Assembly (NCBI RefSeq): GCF_028293835.1
Contig: NZ_JAQGNX010000105.1
Span: 58,288 to 122,287, forward strand
Direction of reading: 5' to 3'
Source of the DNA: Pseudomonas sp.
GTDB taxonomy: Bacteria > Pseudomonadota > Gammaproteobacteria > Pseudomonadales > Pseudomonadaceae
DNA length: 64,000 nt
The notes beneath the pieces are model-generated. The model had not been told where the DNA came from, did no database searches, and saw nothing but the letters and a program-made list of their open reading frames with translations. The position numbers and the translations under genes were made by a program. Below are positions 55,886 to 64,000 of this stretch, piece after piece. Every line of letters starts with the position of its first letter. The stretch's first letter is position 1.

Positions 55886-56473
55886 ATGGATACTAAAACA
55901 TTGGCCGCCTATGACAGCGGCGCTTCCGGTTTCGCCGAGGATTGGCTAGCTCAACCAGTACCTACTGATCTCTACGCGTTACTGGAGCATTATTTCGAGC
56001 CAGGAAAAACGGCGGATATCGGTTGCGGAGCTGGCAGAGACACCGCTTGGCTCGCGTCGAAGGATTTCGACGTGGTGGGCTACGATGGATCTCCTGGTCT
56101 TCTGGGGGAGGCGCAACGCAGGTACCCTGAGATACATTTTGAGCACTCTTTGCTACCTACCCTTGAAGGGGTCGAGCGGGCTGTGTTCCAGAACGTCTTG
56201 TGTGAAACGGTGATCATGCATTTGCCCCCGGAGCAAGTGAGCCAGGCAATCCTGCAAATGTTGGCATTGCTCGTTCCGGGTGGTGTTCTGGCTTTGAGTT
56301 GGCGTACCAGTGCTCAAAATTATCGAGACCCTTTCGGTCGGCTCTACGCGTCTATTGATGACCAGTTAATCGCCGAGCTTGTTGCTGGACATCAAGTGCT
56401 GCTGGATACTGAGAACATCAACTTGTCCTCGCAGAAAACCATTCGCCGATTGGTAGTCAGAGCTCATTCGTGA
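55886..56473 (+). CDS. Class I SAM-dependent methyltransferase
   Basis: A 195-residue Rossmann-fold methyltransferase. SAM-binding motif I is ADIGCGAGRDTAWLASKDF, with VVGYDGSPGLL as motif II and LCETVIMHLPPEQVSQAI as motif IV. The start at 55886 has GAGGAA at good spacing. Small free-standing enzymes of this kind often methylate small molecules such as tellurite, thiols or quinone precursors. Substrate unknown. Its stop is three bases from the end of the convergent LysR gene. Confidence 0.83.
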   Translation: MDTKTLAAYDSGASGFAEDWLAQPVPTDLYALLEHYFEPGKTADIGCGAGRDTAWLASKDFDVVGYDGSPGLLGEAQRRYPEIHFEHSLLPTLEGVERAVFQNVLCETVIMHLPPEQVSQAILQMLALLVPGGVLALSWRTSAQNYRDPFGRLYASIDDQLIAELVAGHQVLLDTENINLSSQKTIRRLVVRAHS

Positions 56474-56475
56474 GA

Positions 56476-57384
56476 TCAACGATCCTGCACCAAGCGCGTA
56501 TAAACCTCGGTTACCCAGTCGGCAAATACCCTGACTTTGGTACTCAGTTGGCGGCTGGGTGCATAGCAAATGTACACATCCAGGGGGGCTGGCCGCCAGG
56601 TCTCCAAGATGGGGACCAGGTGTCCTGCATTGATGGCAGGGCGCAGCATGAAATCCAGCGTGTGTACTAGACCAATACCGGCCATCGCCGTGGCAAGGTG
56701 AGCGTTACTTTCGTTGACCATGACTTTGCAGGCCGGTGTGATTTCCATGGCATGCCCTTGCCGATTGAAATGCAACGGTACCATCCCCCCAGTTTGAGCC
56801 GAGAAGTAGCCGGCAACCGGGAAGTTTTCATCGATGATTTGCTGCGGATGCGTAGGCGCGCCGTAGCGTTCCAGATAGGCAACGCTGGCGCAGGTAGTCC
56901 AGAGTAATTTACCAATCTTGCGCGAGATCAATGCTCCATCGGTGGCTGTGCTGCGAATGGCGCAATCGATGTTTTCACCGATTACATCCACCGTACGGTC
57001 CGTGACACCCACTTGCAGTTCGATGTCCGGGTAGCGTGCGCAAAATTCAGGCAGGGCAGGGATCAGCAAGCCGCTGGCCGTAGATCCTCCCGTGTCGACG
57101 CGCAAGCGGCCACTAGGGCTCGCCTGCGCGCGGCCCAAAGTTGCATCAATATCGTCCAGTTCGCTGAGCAAAGGTTGTGTACGTGCATAGTAGGCCTCCC
57201 CGTCGCGGGTCACGCTGACGCGCCGCGTGCTGCGCTCGAGCAGCTTCACCCCAAGGTGTTTCTCCAGCGCTTGAATGGCCTTACTCAGCGTTGCATTGGG
57301 CATTTGCAATGACTGGGCAGCGCGCGCGAAGCCACCCGTCTCGACCACCCGTGCAAACGCCCGCATCGCTTGTAGCTGGTCCAT
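56476..57384 (-). CDS. LysR-family transcriptional regulator of the SDR/SnoaL operon
   Basis: A 302-residue LTTR with helix-turn-helix MRAFARVVETGGFARAAQSL and ATLSKAIQALEKHLGVKLLE. It is divergent from the SDR gene at 57518 with a 133-bp gap, so it most likely controls that operon. The group is the CrgA/DsdC-like LysR subset with the RSTRRVSVTRDG signature. Confidence 0.87.
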   Translation of the reverse strand: MDQLQAMRAFARVVETGGFARAAQSLQMPNATLSKAIQALEKHLGVKLLERSTRRVSVTRDGEAYYARTQPLLSELDDIDATLGRAQASPSGRLRVDTGGSTASGLLIPALPEFCARYPDIELQVGVTDRTVDVIGENIDCAIRSTATDGALISRKIGKLLWTTCASVAYLERYGAPTHPQQIIDENFPVAGYFSAQTGGMVPLHFNRQGHAMEITPACKVMVNESNAHLATAMAGIGLVHTLDFMLRPAINAGHLVPILETWRPAPLDVYICYAPSRQLSTKVRVFADWVTEVYTRLVQDR

Positions 57385-57517
57385 GGACAGGGTCCTCTAT
57401 CTATTGTTTCTAAAACGGAATAAAGAAACCAAATTTACCCTGTTTATTCCCAGATTCTCCAGGCTTATATTCGGATCCGTACCGGAAATTCAGCCAATGA
57501 CTCAGGGGAGAATCACC

Positions 57518-58300
57518 ATGATAGTTTCAGACCTCAGCAATATTCACATCACCAAACACACAGGCAAAGTTGCCTTGGTGACTGGTGGCAGCTCGGGCAT
57601 TGGGCTGGCCACCGCCACACGGCTGGCACGTGAAGGCGCTACGGTGGTCATCACTGGCCGGCGTAAACCAGAGTTGGACAGCGCCGTAGAGCAGATCGGC
57701 TTCGGCGCCACCGCCATCTGCGGCGACATTTCTTCTGCGGCGGATCTAGACCACATCGCCGAAATCATCAGTCAAACCCACGGTCGCCTGGACCTGCTGT
57801 TCGCCAATGCCGGTGGTGGGGATTTCGCGCCGCTGGGGGCGATCACCGAAACGCAGTTCGATAAGTACTTCGACATCAACGTCAAAGGCACTTTGCTTAC
57901 CGTGCAGAAAGTCCTCCCGCTGATGGGCGCGGGTAGCGCGATCGTCGTAACCGGTTCCATTGCCGCCAGCCAAGGCACGCCGGCCTTCGGCGTCTACGCT
58001 GCGACCAAGGCAGCACTGCGTTCGTTCGTGCGGACCTGGGCCTCTGATCTCAAGGGCCGTGATATCCGCGTCAATATCATTGCTCCGGGCGTAGTGGTTA
58101 CTCCGGCCTACAAATCCGAACTGGGCATGAGCGATGAAGTGATCGAGCAATACTTGGTGCAGGTGGCCGAGAAAACCCCGCTGGGACGTGCGGCGAGCGC
58201 GGACGAGATGGCCAAGGCGATGTCGTTTCTCGCATCTGACGACTCCAGCTATATCACAGGTATTGAGTTGGTCGTCGATGGCGGCATGACGCAAATCTGA
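57518..58300 (+). CDS. SDR-family oxidoreductase
   Basis: Classical short-chain dehydrogenase of 260 residues. TGGSSGIG cofactor motif, FANAGGG, catalytic serine in VVTGSIAA, YAATK (Tyr/Lys) and the terminal ELVVDGGMTQ are intact. TGRRK after beta-2 favours NADPH. The ATG at 57518 has GGGGAG upstream; the longer frame from 57275 overlaps the divergent LysR and is not used. First gene of an operon with two SnoaL-like proteins. Confidence 0.87.
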   Translation: MIVSDLSNIHITKHTGKVALVTGGSSGIGLATATRLAREGATVVITGRRKPELDSAVEQIGFGATAICGDISSAADLDHIAEIISQTHGRLDLLFANAGGGDFAPLGAITETQFDKYFDINVKGTLLTVQKVLPLMGAGSAIVVTGSIAASQGTPAFGVYAATKAALRSFVRTWASDLKGRDIRVNIIAPGVVVTPAYKSELGMSDEVIEQYLVQVAEKTPLGRAASADEMAKAMSFLASDDSSYITGIELVVDGGMTQI

Positions 58301-58346
58301 AAACGCACGGTTCGAAGTATTACTTTTTACCCGACAGGAGAGTGTC

Positions 58347-58757
58347 ATGAGCATCGAAAGCAACCTCAACATGGCCAACCAGTTTCTCGCCCGTCTCGGC
58401 AGTGGCGAAGCGCCGGAAACAATTGCCCAGATGTTCAGTGCCGATTTGGACTGGATAATCCCTGGCGAGGCTGGCGTGCTGCCATGGGTAGGCCATCAGA
58501 CCGGCAGGTCAGCAATCATTAATTTCCTGCGCGAGTCTAGCCACATGATCGAGCGTGTCGGCCTAGATGTTCATGAGGTATTGGCCAGTGATAATCGCGC
58601 GATCATTTTCGGAGAACTCGCTTCCCGAGTTGTCAGCACCGGCAAAACGATCGAAACGGCCTACGCCATCGTGCTGACTATCGCTGACGACCAGATCACC
58701 CGCTTCCTTATGCTCGAAGACAGCCTGGCCACTGCCATCGCCGCTCGTGCTGACTAG
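58347..58757 (+). CDS. SnoaL/NTF2-like protein
   Basis: A 136-residue protein with the NTF2-like fold (ketosteroid isomerase/SnoaL group): FSADLDWIIPGEAGVLPWVG, GRSAIINFL and the late ITRFLMLEDS. Members isomerise or cyclise small substrates, or only bind them. It has AGGAG before its ATG and follows the SDR by 46 bp, so co-transcription is likely. Substrate unknown. Confidence 0.78.
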   Translation: MSIESNLNMANQFLARLGSGEAPETIAQMFSADLDWIIPGEAGVLPWVGHQTGRSAIINFLRESSHMIERVGLDVHEVLASDNRAIIFGELASRVVSTGKTIETAYAIVLTIADDQITRFLMLEDSLATAIAARAD

Positions 58758-58808
58758 CCCAACGATTGCGCCAGTAACGCAAAATTATGCTCATGCAGGA
58801 GAGTCGCC

Positions 58809-59204
58809 ATGGCTTTGCAGCCTAACGATACTTCGATTGACTTCGACTACGACACGTTCTTGCGTGACCACCTGGTGCAAGTCTTCAACGAGCGCGACAC
58901 GGACCGCCATAGGGCTGCGCTGACCCGGTTGTACCTTGACGATGCGCTGTTCGTGGATCCAGAGGGCAAGAGTGTGGGTCACCACGCAATAGCGCAGCGG
59001 GTGGAGCATATTCTGGCGCAGTTCCCGGAGAACTCTCAGTTCGCCCCCGCTGGTGTCGGGCTTGGTATAGCGGGAGTGGGCTCTTCGGCTTGGCGTCTCG
59101 GTCCTGCTAATGGTCCTGCGGCAGTTACGGGTGTCGATGTGGTGCAGGTCCAGGCGGGTCAGATCCAAGCGGTCTATGTGCTGATCAATCCGTCGCCGGT
59201 TTAG
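58809..59204 (+). CDS. Second SnoaL/NTF2-like protein
   Basis: A 131-residue NTF2-like protein: LVQVFNERDTDRHRAALTRL then YLDDALFVDPEG and VGHHAIAQRVEHIL. GGAG lies eight bases before the ATG. It resembles the SnoaL-like proteins often placed beside SDRs. Last intact gene of the SDR-SnoaL-SnoaL operon. Confidence 0.75.
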   Translation: MALQPNDTSIDFDYDTFLRDHLVQVFNERDTDRHRAALTRLYLDDALFVDPEGKSVGHHAIAQRVEHILAQFPENSQFAPAGVGLGIAGVGSSAWRLGPANGPAAVTGVDVVQVQAGQIQAVYVLINPSPV

Positions 59205-59231
59205 CACATCGCCAGTACATCCATGGCTGCC

Positions 59232-59462
59232 TTATTGGCTCGCTTTAGTAGAAAAATCCTTGCGACTCTGCTGTCGAAAGCGCCCCTGACTAACACCGAT
59301 TGCGCGCTTGAACGCGATGCTGAAGGCCGTATCGGACAAGTAGCCCATGTCGTCGGCACTCTCGGCCAAGGAGGCATCGGAATGGCGAAAAGCTGTGCGA
59401 GCGCGGGTCATGCGCCAACTCCCGTCGGATTCGAGGCATTCTTCCCAACCATCGAGCAGCGA
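59232..59462 (-). pseudogene. AraC-family regulator, C-terminal fragment
   Basis: The minus strand encodes WRMTRARTAFRHSDASLAES and GYLSDTAFSIAFKRAIGVSQ then GRFRQ, the second helix-turn-helix of an AraC/XylS regulator. It is closed upstream by a stop near 59463, and the first helix-turn-helix and ligand domain are absent. A plus-strand frame (59223-59585) across this DNA is an antisense artefact for most of its length. Confidence 0.7.
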
Positions 59463-59565
59463 GGCTTAACCTTGGAAAATACCCGTGGGCTGACGGACAT
59501 GGCCACCGAAATTTACATCGATATGATCGGAGCGCCGTTGAGCGATGATGATGTCGAGCTGATCT

Positions 59566-60336
59566 TCAGGGCTCGCGGTGTCTGAGGCCTTGACCGATCT
59601 GCTCGGCCGCGGCTTTGACCCATTCGGTGAGTTGATTGGCAACTTCTGGCTTGAAGCGCTGAACCGCCAGGATAATGCCTAGGCTACTGCTGACCTCGTT
59701 GCCACTGTAAATGGGGGCAGCAGCGCCGGCGGCACCCAGCTCTACGTCATCCACAGTGATAGCGGCACCGGTATCTCGCACGGTATCTAGACGCTGCTGG
59801 AAAGTTTTCCAAGAGTCGCTGTTTGTCTTGGCTGTCATGTCGAAGATCCGGCGCTGCTCGCTAGCCGGCCGATTAGCAAGAATGACCAGCGCAGTAGCTC
59901 CTACGTTCATTGGCATCCACTGCAATAGCTGTGGCACGAAGCGGATACTGTGGTGACTAGGGGCGGCGGCCACATACATGCGTTCGCCAGCTCGAGGATC
60001 ATAAACGCTAAGCACAGCTGTTTCACCGCTGTCCCTGGATAACTGATCGAGAATTGGTTGAACGCTGGCATACGGCATCTTGCTGCGCGCATGGGTAGCA
60101 ATCCGATGGAGTTCCCAACCCAGTTGCCACTGGCCGTTCGCATCAGGTGCCGCGAGCCCGGTCTCGTAAGCGCGTTCGAGAGTGCGCTGTACAGAGCTGG
60201 GGGCCGCATCCAGCAGCCGAGCCAATTTGCGCACGCCCAACGCGTTTGCTTCACTTTGCGCCAGCACCCCGATCAATCGCGCGACGGCGGCGATCGGGTT
60301 GCGCTCCCGGCGTGTTTCGTTATCCGCAGAGTCCAT
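59566..60336 (-). CDS. IclR-family transcriptional regulator
   Basis: A 256-residue regulator with an N-terminal winged helix (AVARLIGVLAQSEANALGVR, then KLARLLDAAPSSVQRTLERA) and a C-terminal GAF-like IclR effector domain. The ATG at 60336 is chosen for its AAGGA site seven bases upstream. It lies just downstream of, and co-directional with, the CaiB-type CoA-transferase gene and probably regulates the divergent CoA-transferase/MaoC promoter region. The effector is unknown. Confidence 0.85.
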   Translation of the reverse strand: MDSADNETRRERNPIAAVARLIGVLAQSEANALGVRKLARLLDAAPSSVQRTLERAYETGLAAPDANGQWQLGWELHRIATHARSKMPYASVQPILDQLSRDSGETAVLSVYDPRAGERMYVAAAPSHHSIRFVPQLLQWMPMNVGATALVILANRPASEQRRIFDMTAKTNSDSWKTFQQRLDTVRDTGAAITVDDVELGAAGAAAPIYSGNEVSSSLGIILAVQRFKPEVANQLTEWVKAAAEQIGQGLRHREP

Positions 60337-60377
60337 CAAATGTTCCTTGAGTCGGGAGCGCACGCTGATGTGGCGAT

Positions 60378-61819
60378 TTACCATTCGGGGGCATCAGCCC
60401 CATAGGGTACAAGACGGTGATAAGCCGGCAATGCGAAGTTGCTGAAGGTAAGGGGTGGCGCAAGGTTGGATATTCGACCATAGACTGAATCGAAGGTCAC
60501 TCTCTTTGCCGGGTATGAATCGCTTTCGGGCAGCTTCTGTTGCAAAGCGATATCCAACAGCCCTAACTCCTGTACCCACATAGCGCTGCGGGTCAGAGAC
60601 AGTTTGACATGGTACGAACCACCTTCTTCGGCACGACGCAGTAGGGCGGCCATCATGCCAGCGGCCGCGAAGTATCCGGTCATCAAATCCGCCAAGTAGA
60701 ATACCGGCGAAAACCGCGGTGGGCCATCGCCACCTTCCCGGGCTGCGAACCCCGACGCAACTTGCCCGTTCTGGTCGAAGCCGGGCCGTTCGGCCCAAGG
60801 TCCCTCGTGGCCGTAAGCGTTGGCCGTCATGCACACGATTCCACGTTCGCTACGTGCCGCCAGTTGTGCTGGCAGCAGGTCAAAACGCTGGTTGACCGAG
60901 TGGCGGTAGGTACTAGTGTAAACGTCCGCTTCACTGGCCAGTTGATGCATACGCTCAAGTTCTGCGGCCTGACGCAGATCCAGATAGGCACAGCGCTTGG
61001 CGACATCGACGCCAAGGTGTTGGGCGAAAGTATCAGGATAGGTTGGCGAGGTAATATGCATTACTTCAGCGCCGTATTCCGCGAGCGTTCTGGCGCTTCG
61101 AGGGCCAGCCAGTACATGAGTGAAATCAAGCACCTTCAAGCCTTGCAGCGGTGCCACCAGACCGGATAATTCCGGAAATGGTACTTTGGGGCCGTCTGCG
61201 ATCTTCTCAATTTCGATCACCGGCGTCGCCGCCAGTAGCTTGCCTTGCGGATGGGCCAACCATTGTTCGCGAGTGAACGCGCGACACGCGGGTAACCCGA
61301 CTTTGGACAACGCTTCCTCGAGCTCGAGCGAGTCCCACTTGGCTACCTCACGGGCGATCGATGCCTTGTTGTCGCCACAGTCAAAAAAATTCACATAGCC
61401 CTTCAGCAACTTGGCATAGGGTGGGCCGGCTTCGAGCATGATGTGGCGATTATCACGGCAAAGGAAAAGGTTGTTCACATCAATGTGTTCGGCACCGACG
61501 TTGATTGGCCGGCCTTGCTGCTCGACGAAATGAGTCGGGTGCAGAAAGTGCAGAGCATCGACAATATCGACGCGACATCTGTGCTCAGGCCGGTGCGTGC
61601 TTTCCAGATGCTGCTCGCGGCAACGCCGATTAGTAGCTGCGCCACAGCCGAGGCTTCTCCCAGTCGATGGGGGGAGCGGATGATGGGATCGCAGCCTCGC
61701 AGACTGGCGTCACCATCGAAGTGGCGCGCCAGGCGAAGCTCGTCCATCAGTTTGGTAAGTGGCGCCAGCCCCCCTTGGCTAAGGCGTTGCAGGGTGTCAA
61801 AGGGTGAGTATTCATTCAT
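60378..61819 (-). pseudogene. CaiB/BaiF-family (type III) CoA-transferase, frameshifted
   Basis: The 5' part (61819 to about 61590) encodes MNEYSPFDTLQRLSQGGLAP and LMDELRLARHFDGDASLRGC; the main part continues in another frame with HFVEQQGRPINVGAEHIDVN and LFLCRDNRHIMLEAGPPY, then LKVLDFTHVLAGPRSARTLA, the signature of type III CoA-transferases with the catalytic aspartate further on. One base is missing near 61590. This family moves CoA between carboxylic acids. It is divergent from the MaoC-CitE remnant genes and upstream of IclR, so it was part of a small acid-degradation cluster. An internal start at 61478 would miss the N-terminal domain. Confidence 0.8.
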
Positions 61820-62082
61820 GGGAATGCCTCTCTCTAGATCACATCAGCGCTCGAAATAAGCGATGTATACGGCCTGTCAAAAGGTACAACTGTTCCGCAC
61901 AAGCGTGCATAAATTTTTTTATACTTTCTTTGTGATATTCAAAAAGTCTCACGAGAAACAAAATAGGTATTGAACGCCTATATCAAATTTATACAATTCT
62001 GCTTCTAGGGCCAGGATCAATAGCGGGCATTCTCCCCCCACGCCGCTGCCTGGCCTCCAATAAGAACAAGCAGGAATCCGCC
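61820..62082. promoter_or_regulatory. AT-rich divergent promoter region of the CoA-transferase and MaoC genes
   Basis: About 260 bp, notably AT-rich between 61905 and 62000. It contains an inverted repeat ATAGG...CCTAT (61963-61981), a possible regulator site. No gene is present. Confidence 0.5.
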
Positions 62083-62525
62083 ATGCCAGGTCTATATTAC
62101 GAACAGTTCAGCGTCGGCCAAAAATTCGAACATAGCGTCTCGCGAACCGTCACTGAAATGGACAACATGTTGTTCAGTTGCCTTACCATGAACACGCAGC
62201 CATTGCACATTGATGCCGAATTTGCCTCGCACACAGAGTTCGGCAAGCCGCTGGTCAATAGCCTGTTCACCTTAGGGCTGCTGATCGGAATGACTGTCAC
62301 CGAGACCACTCTGGGTACCACCATTGCGAACTTGGGGCTGGGGGATACCCAATTCCCCCATCCTGTGTTTCAAGGGGACACACTCCGCGCGCACACCGAG
62401 GTGCTTTCGGTCAGAGCCAGCCGATCACGTCCGAGTGCAGGGTTGGTCGAATTTGAGCACACCGCTGTAAATAGGTAGTTTGTCGCTGCGTTCGCACGGC
62501 GTTTATGTTGAGGCTGCCGTCATGA
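62083..62525 (+). pseudogene. MaoC-family acyl-CoA hydratase, frameshifted at the 3' end
   Basis: Hot-dog-fold hydratase. It shows SVGQKFEHSVSRTVTEMDNM, LFSCLTMNTQPLHIDAEFAS (the catalytic Asp/His region) and GDTQFPHPVFQGDTLRAHTE. The open frame stops at 62478, but the expected tail CRCVRTAFMLRLPS and a stop are found in another frame. That stop overlaps the following citE-like ATG (ATGA at 62522), which shows the original extent. About ten bases around 62475 are altered. It probably hydrated an unsaturated dicarboxyl-CoA made by the CoA-transferase. Confidence 0.75.
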
Positions 62526-62581
62526 TCCGTTCTTTTTTGTTCGTGCCGGCGGACAGCCGACGGCAGGCAGGCGCTGCGTGA
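62522..62581 (+). pseudogene. CitE/HpcH-type lyase, N-terminal fragment
   Basis: ATG at 62522 overlaps the MaoC stop and encodes MIRSFLFVPADSRR, the unmistakable start of CitE-like beta-hydroxyacyl-CoA lyases. After about 15 codons the sequence switches to FAAL DNA, and a stop follows at 62581. The remaining roughly 260 codons are gone. Confidence 0.8.
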
Positions 62582-63233
62582 TGGAAAAATTCTGGCGACG
62601 GATACGGCATCCTGCCAAACATTGGTGGGTTCGGGTAAAGCGCTGCCGGGAACACGTATAGAAATTGTTGATCCGCTAACCCGAAAAGCCCGCACACCAT
62701 TCGAAATTGGAGAGATCTGGATAGCTGGTCCCCACATTGCACGGGGTTACTGGAACCAGGAACCTCTCACCGCAGGCACCTTCGTAAATCATTTATCAGG
62801 GGACATTCAACCGTCTTATTTACGTACTGGAGACCTTGGATTTTTTCACCAAGGAGAGTTATATGTAACGGGCAGAATAAAAGATATGGTCATTATCCGC
62901 GGTAAGAATTATTACCCGCATAATATCGAGCACAATGTTTCGACAGCTCACCCTAGCCTAGAGAATTCGGCGTGCGCGGTGTTTTCACTCTTAGATGCGG
63001 GAGACAAACTGATTGTCGTTCAAGAAGTGCGAAGAGAGTGGAGAAAGAAAATCAAGGGGGACGAAATTATCTCCATCATTCGACAGGCAGTGGTTTTAAA
63101 CAACGAGATTACTCCCCACGACATTGTTTTATTAATGCCTGGGAAACTACTGAAAACCAGTAGTGGCAAGGTCATGCGCAATGCAATACGTACTCAATAC
63201 ATAGATAAAAAACTCGAGCGCTGGCTGGGCTAG
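62571..63233 (+). pseudogene. Fatty acyl-AMP ligase (FAAL), C-terminal part
   Basis: Adenylate-forming enzyme fragment of about 220 codons: SGKALPGTRIEIVDPLTRKA, IWIAGPHIARGYW, YLRTGDLGFFHQGELYVTGR, KDMVIIRGKNYYPHNIE and the C-terminal lysine motif GKLLKTSSGKVMRN. The N-terminal two thirds is missing. The composition is visibly more AT-rich than its neighbours. FAALs load acyl chains onto carrier proteins in lipopeptide or polyketide pathways. The fragment begins where the citE fragment breaks off. Confidence 0.82.
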
Positions 63234-63260
63234 TGTCGTTCACAAATGTAGACTTTAAGG

Positions 63261-63713
63261 ATGAATACCATGGAAGATTTCGCTGCAAGCAATCCCGAGT
63301 TTGACAAGCACGTCCAAGGAGCGGTACTCAGTATGCCAGCGGCAAAATTACTGGGATTTCATTACAATTACCTGAAGCCAGGTCATTGTGAAATTGAACA
63401 GCCAGCGCGCAAAGAACTCACCCAGCATAACGGCTACTTTCAAGGTGGTATCATCGGAGCGTTGGCTGATTTTGCCGGAGGTTCGGCCGCCGGAACCTTG
63501 CTTCCACCTGGCTGGATAAATATGACTACAGATTTCACTGTCAAACTAATTGCCCCGGCAGATGGTGAAAAGCTACTAGCTAGGGGACGTGTCATCAATG
63601 CGTCGAACAACACTACGGTTGCCGCTGCCGATTTGTTTGCCGTGAAACAAGGCAAGGAAACCCTTTGCGCCACTGCTCTGGTGACTATGCGAAATATTCC
63701 CCTCAAAGCATGA
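63261..63713 (+). CDS. PaaI-family hot-dog thioesterase
   Basis: A 150-residue PaaI/YbgC-type acyl-CoA thioesterase. It has the family opening AAKLLGFHYNYLKPGHCEIE, the catalytic loop QHNGYFQGGIIGALADFAGG and the C-terminal AAADLFAVKQGKETLCATA. AAGG lies before the ATG at 63261 (a second ATG at 63270 is possible). It follows the FAAL remnant by 27 bp and shares its AT-richer composition, so both probably came from the same transferred acyl-lipid or lipopeptide cluster. Confidence 0.83.
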   Translation: MNTMEDFAASNPEFDKHVQGAVLSMPAAKLLGFHYNYLKPGHCEIEQPARKELTQHNGYFQGGIIGALADFAGGSAAGTLLPPGWINMTTDFTVKLIAPADGEKLLARGRVINASNNTTVAAADLFAVKQGKETLCATALVTMRNIPLKA

Positions 63714-64000
63714 AGGTAATGATCTGACCGCTCATTAAATAGCGGCGGACAAACCTGAAACCCTGATGCCGACAGTGCTCCCATAGATATTGTCGGTTAT
63801 CTTCCGTAAGGCGCTGGCAGCACCTTCGAGAACCAGTAAATCTCATTCCAAACATTGTTTTCATTTTGAAGCCTGACCATCAAATCAGATTTCTTTTGAT
63901 CTATTTAAAGCTGGTACCAAGCCTTCAAGTTTTTGCATGCATTGAAAGTGAGTCGACCCTAAGTCCGTAGATATGATCGAATGTCTGCTTCTGGCCGATT
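63714..64000. other. Right end of the window, no gene supported
   Basis: About 290 bp without a convincing reading frame, RNA gene or repeat. It is AT-rich in the 63840-63930 part. Confidence 0.5.

Noticed and set aside
59223..59585. Plus-strand hypothetical of 120 codons
   Set aside because: Two thirds of it is antisense to an AraC fragment; no ribosome site fits its start.

Overview
The window looks like the chromosome of a Pseudomonas of the P. fluorescens complex. Evidence: GC-rich codon use, a PctA-like chemoreceptor, REP/REPIN hairpins of the GCCAAC...GTTGGC type, a complete phn (C-P lyase) operon with phnF inside it, and many Pseudomonas-style LysR, MFS and IS66 genes. No species is claimed.

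Region 1 (1-4.9 kb) is a sugar-acid (aldarate) locus on the minus strand: two hexuronate/aldarate-type MFS transporters flanking an L-talarate/galactarate dehydratase-like enolase-superfamily enzyme, with a LacI-family regulator. Two perfect palindromes, 75 bp apart, lie upstream of the operon.

Region 2 (4.9-17.6 kb) concerns the cell wall and D-Ala-D-Ala. It holds a stand-alone penicillin-binding protein 2, an RpiR-type regulator, a VanX/DdpX D-Ala-D-Ala dipeptidase, a full DdpABCDF-type dipeptide ABC importer and a chemoreceptor carrying the whole amino-acid-binding dCache motif. A secreted esterase follows on the other strand.

Region 3 (17.6-28.4 kb) is the phosphonate operon phnCDE-phnF-phnGHIJKLMNP, with a Pho-box-like array upstream of phnC and terminator-like hairpins before phnF and between phnK and phnL. 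A small SRPBCC protein and tRNA-Asn(GTT) follow.

Region 4 (29.1-31.2 kb) is the left stub of an integrative element: parA and a truncated dnaB lie just downstream of tRNA-Asn. The dnaB gene breaks at a perfect 18-bp-stem hairpin. Beyond it lie ordinary genes: a Gal80-like oxidoreductase, an MFS exporter, and a LysR regulator divergent from an Old Yellow Enzyme.

Region 5 (36-63.7 kb) is a heavily rearranged accessory segment. It contains IS66 (one frameshifted copy and two fragments), a small integrase, fragments of SRAP, OYE, NmrA/hydrolase, SIR2, AraC, CitE and FAAL genes, and a helical protein whose N-terminus has been replaced by IS66 sequence and which may be the remains of a defence gene. 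Mixed in are intact small catabolic and regulatory units: SDRs, the 5-oxoprolinase subunits pxpB and pxpC (pxpA is broken) with an MHS transporter, LysR, TetR and IclR regulators, a methyltransferase and SnoaL-like proteins. About ten genes here carry a one-base frameshift, whereas none is seen in the first 36 kb. This is either real decay or local indel error, and it limits confidence in gene calls in this segment.

No CRISPR array, rRNA or complete prophage was seen. No wholly new system can be proved from the sequence. The best candidates for follow-up are the DdpX-transporter-chemoreceptor module, the truncated helical protein, and the unexplained nested palindromes.
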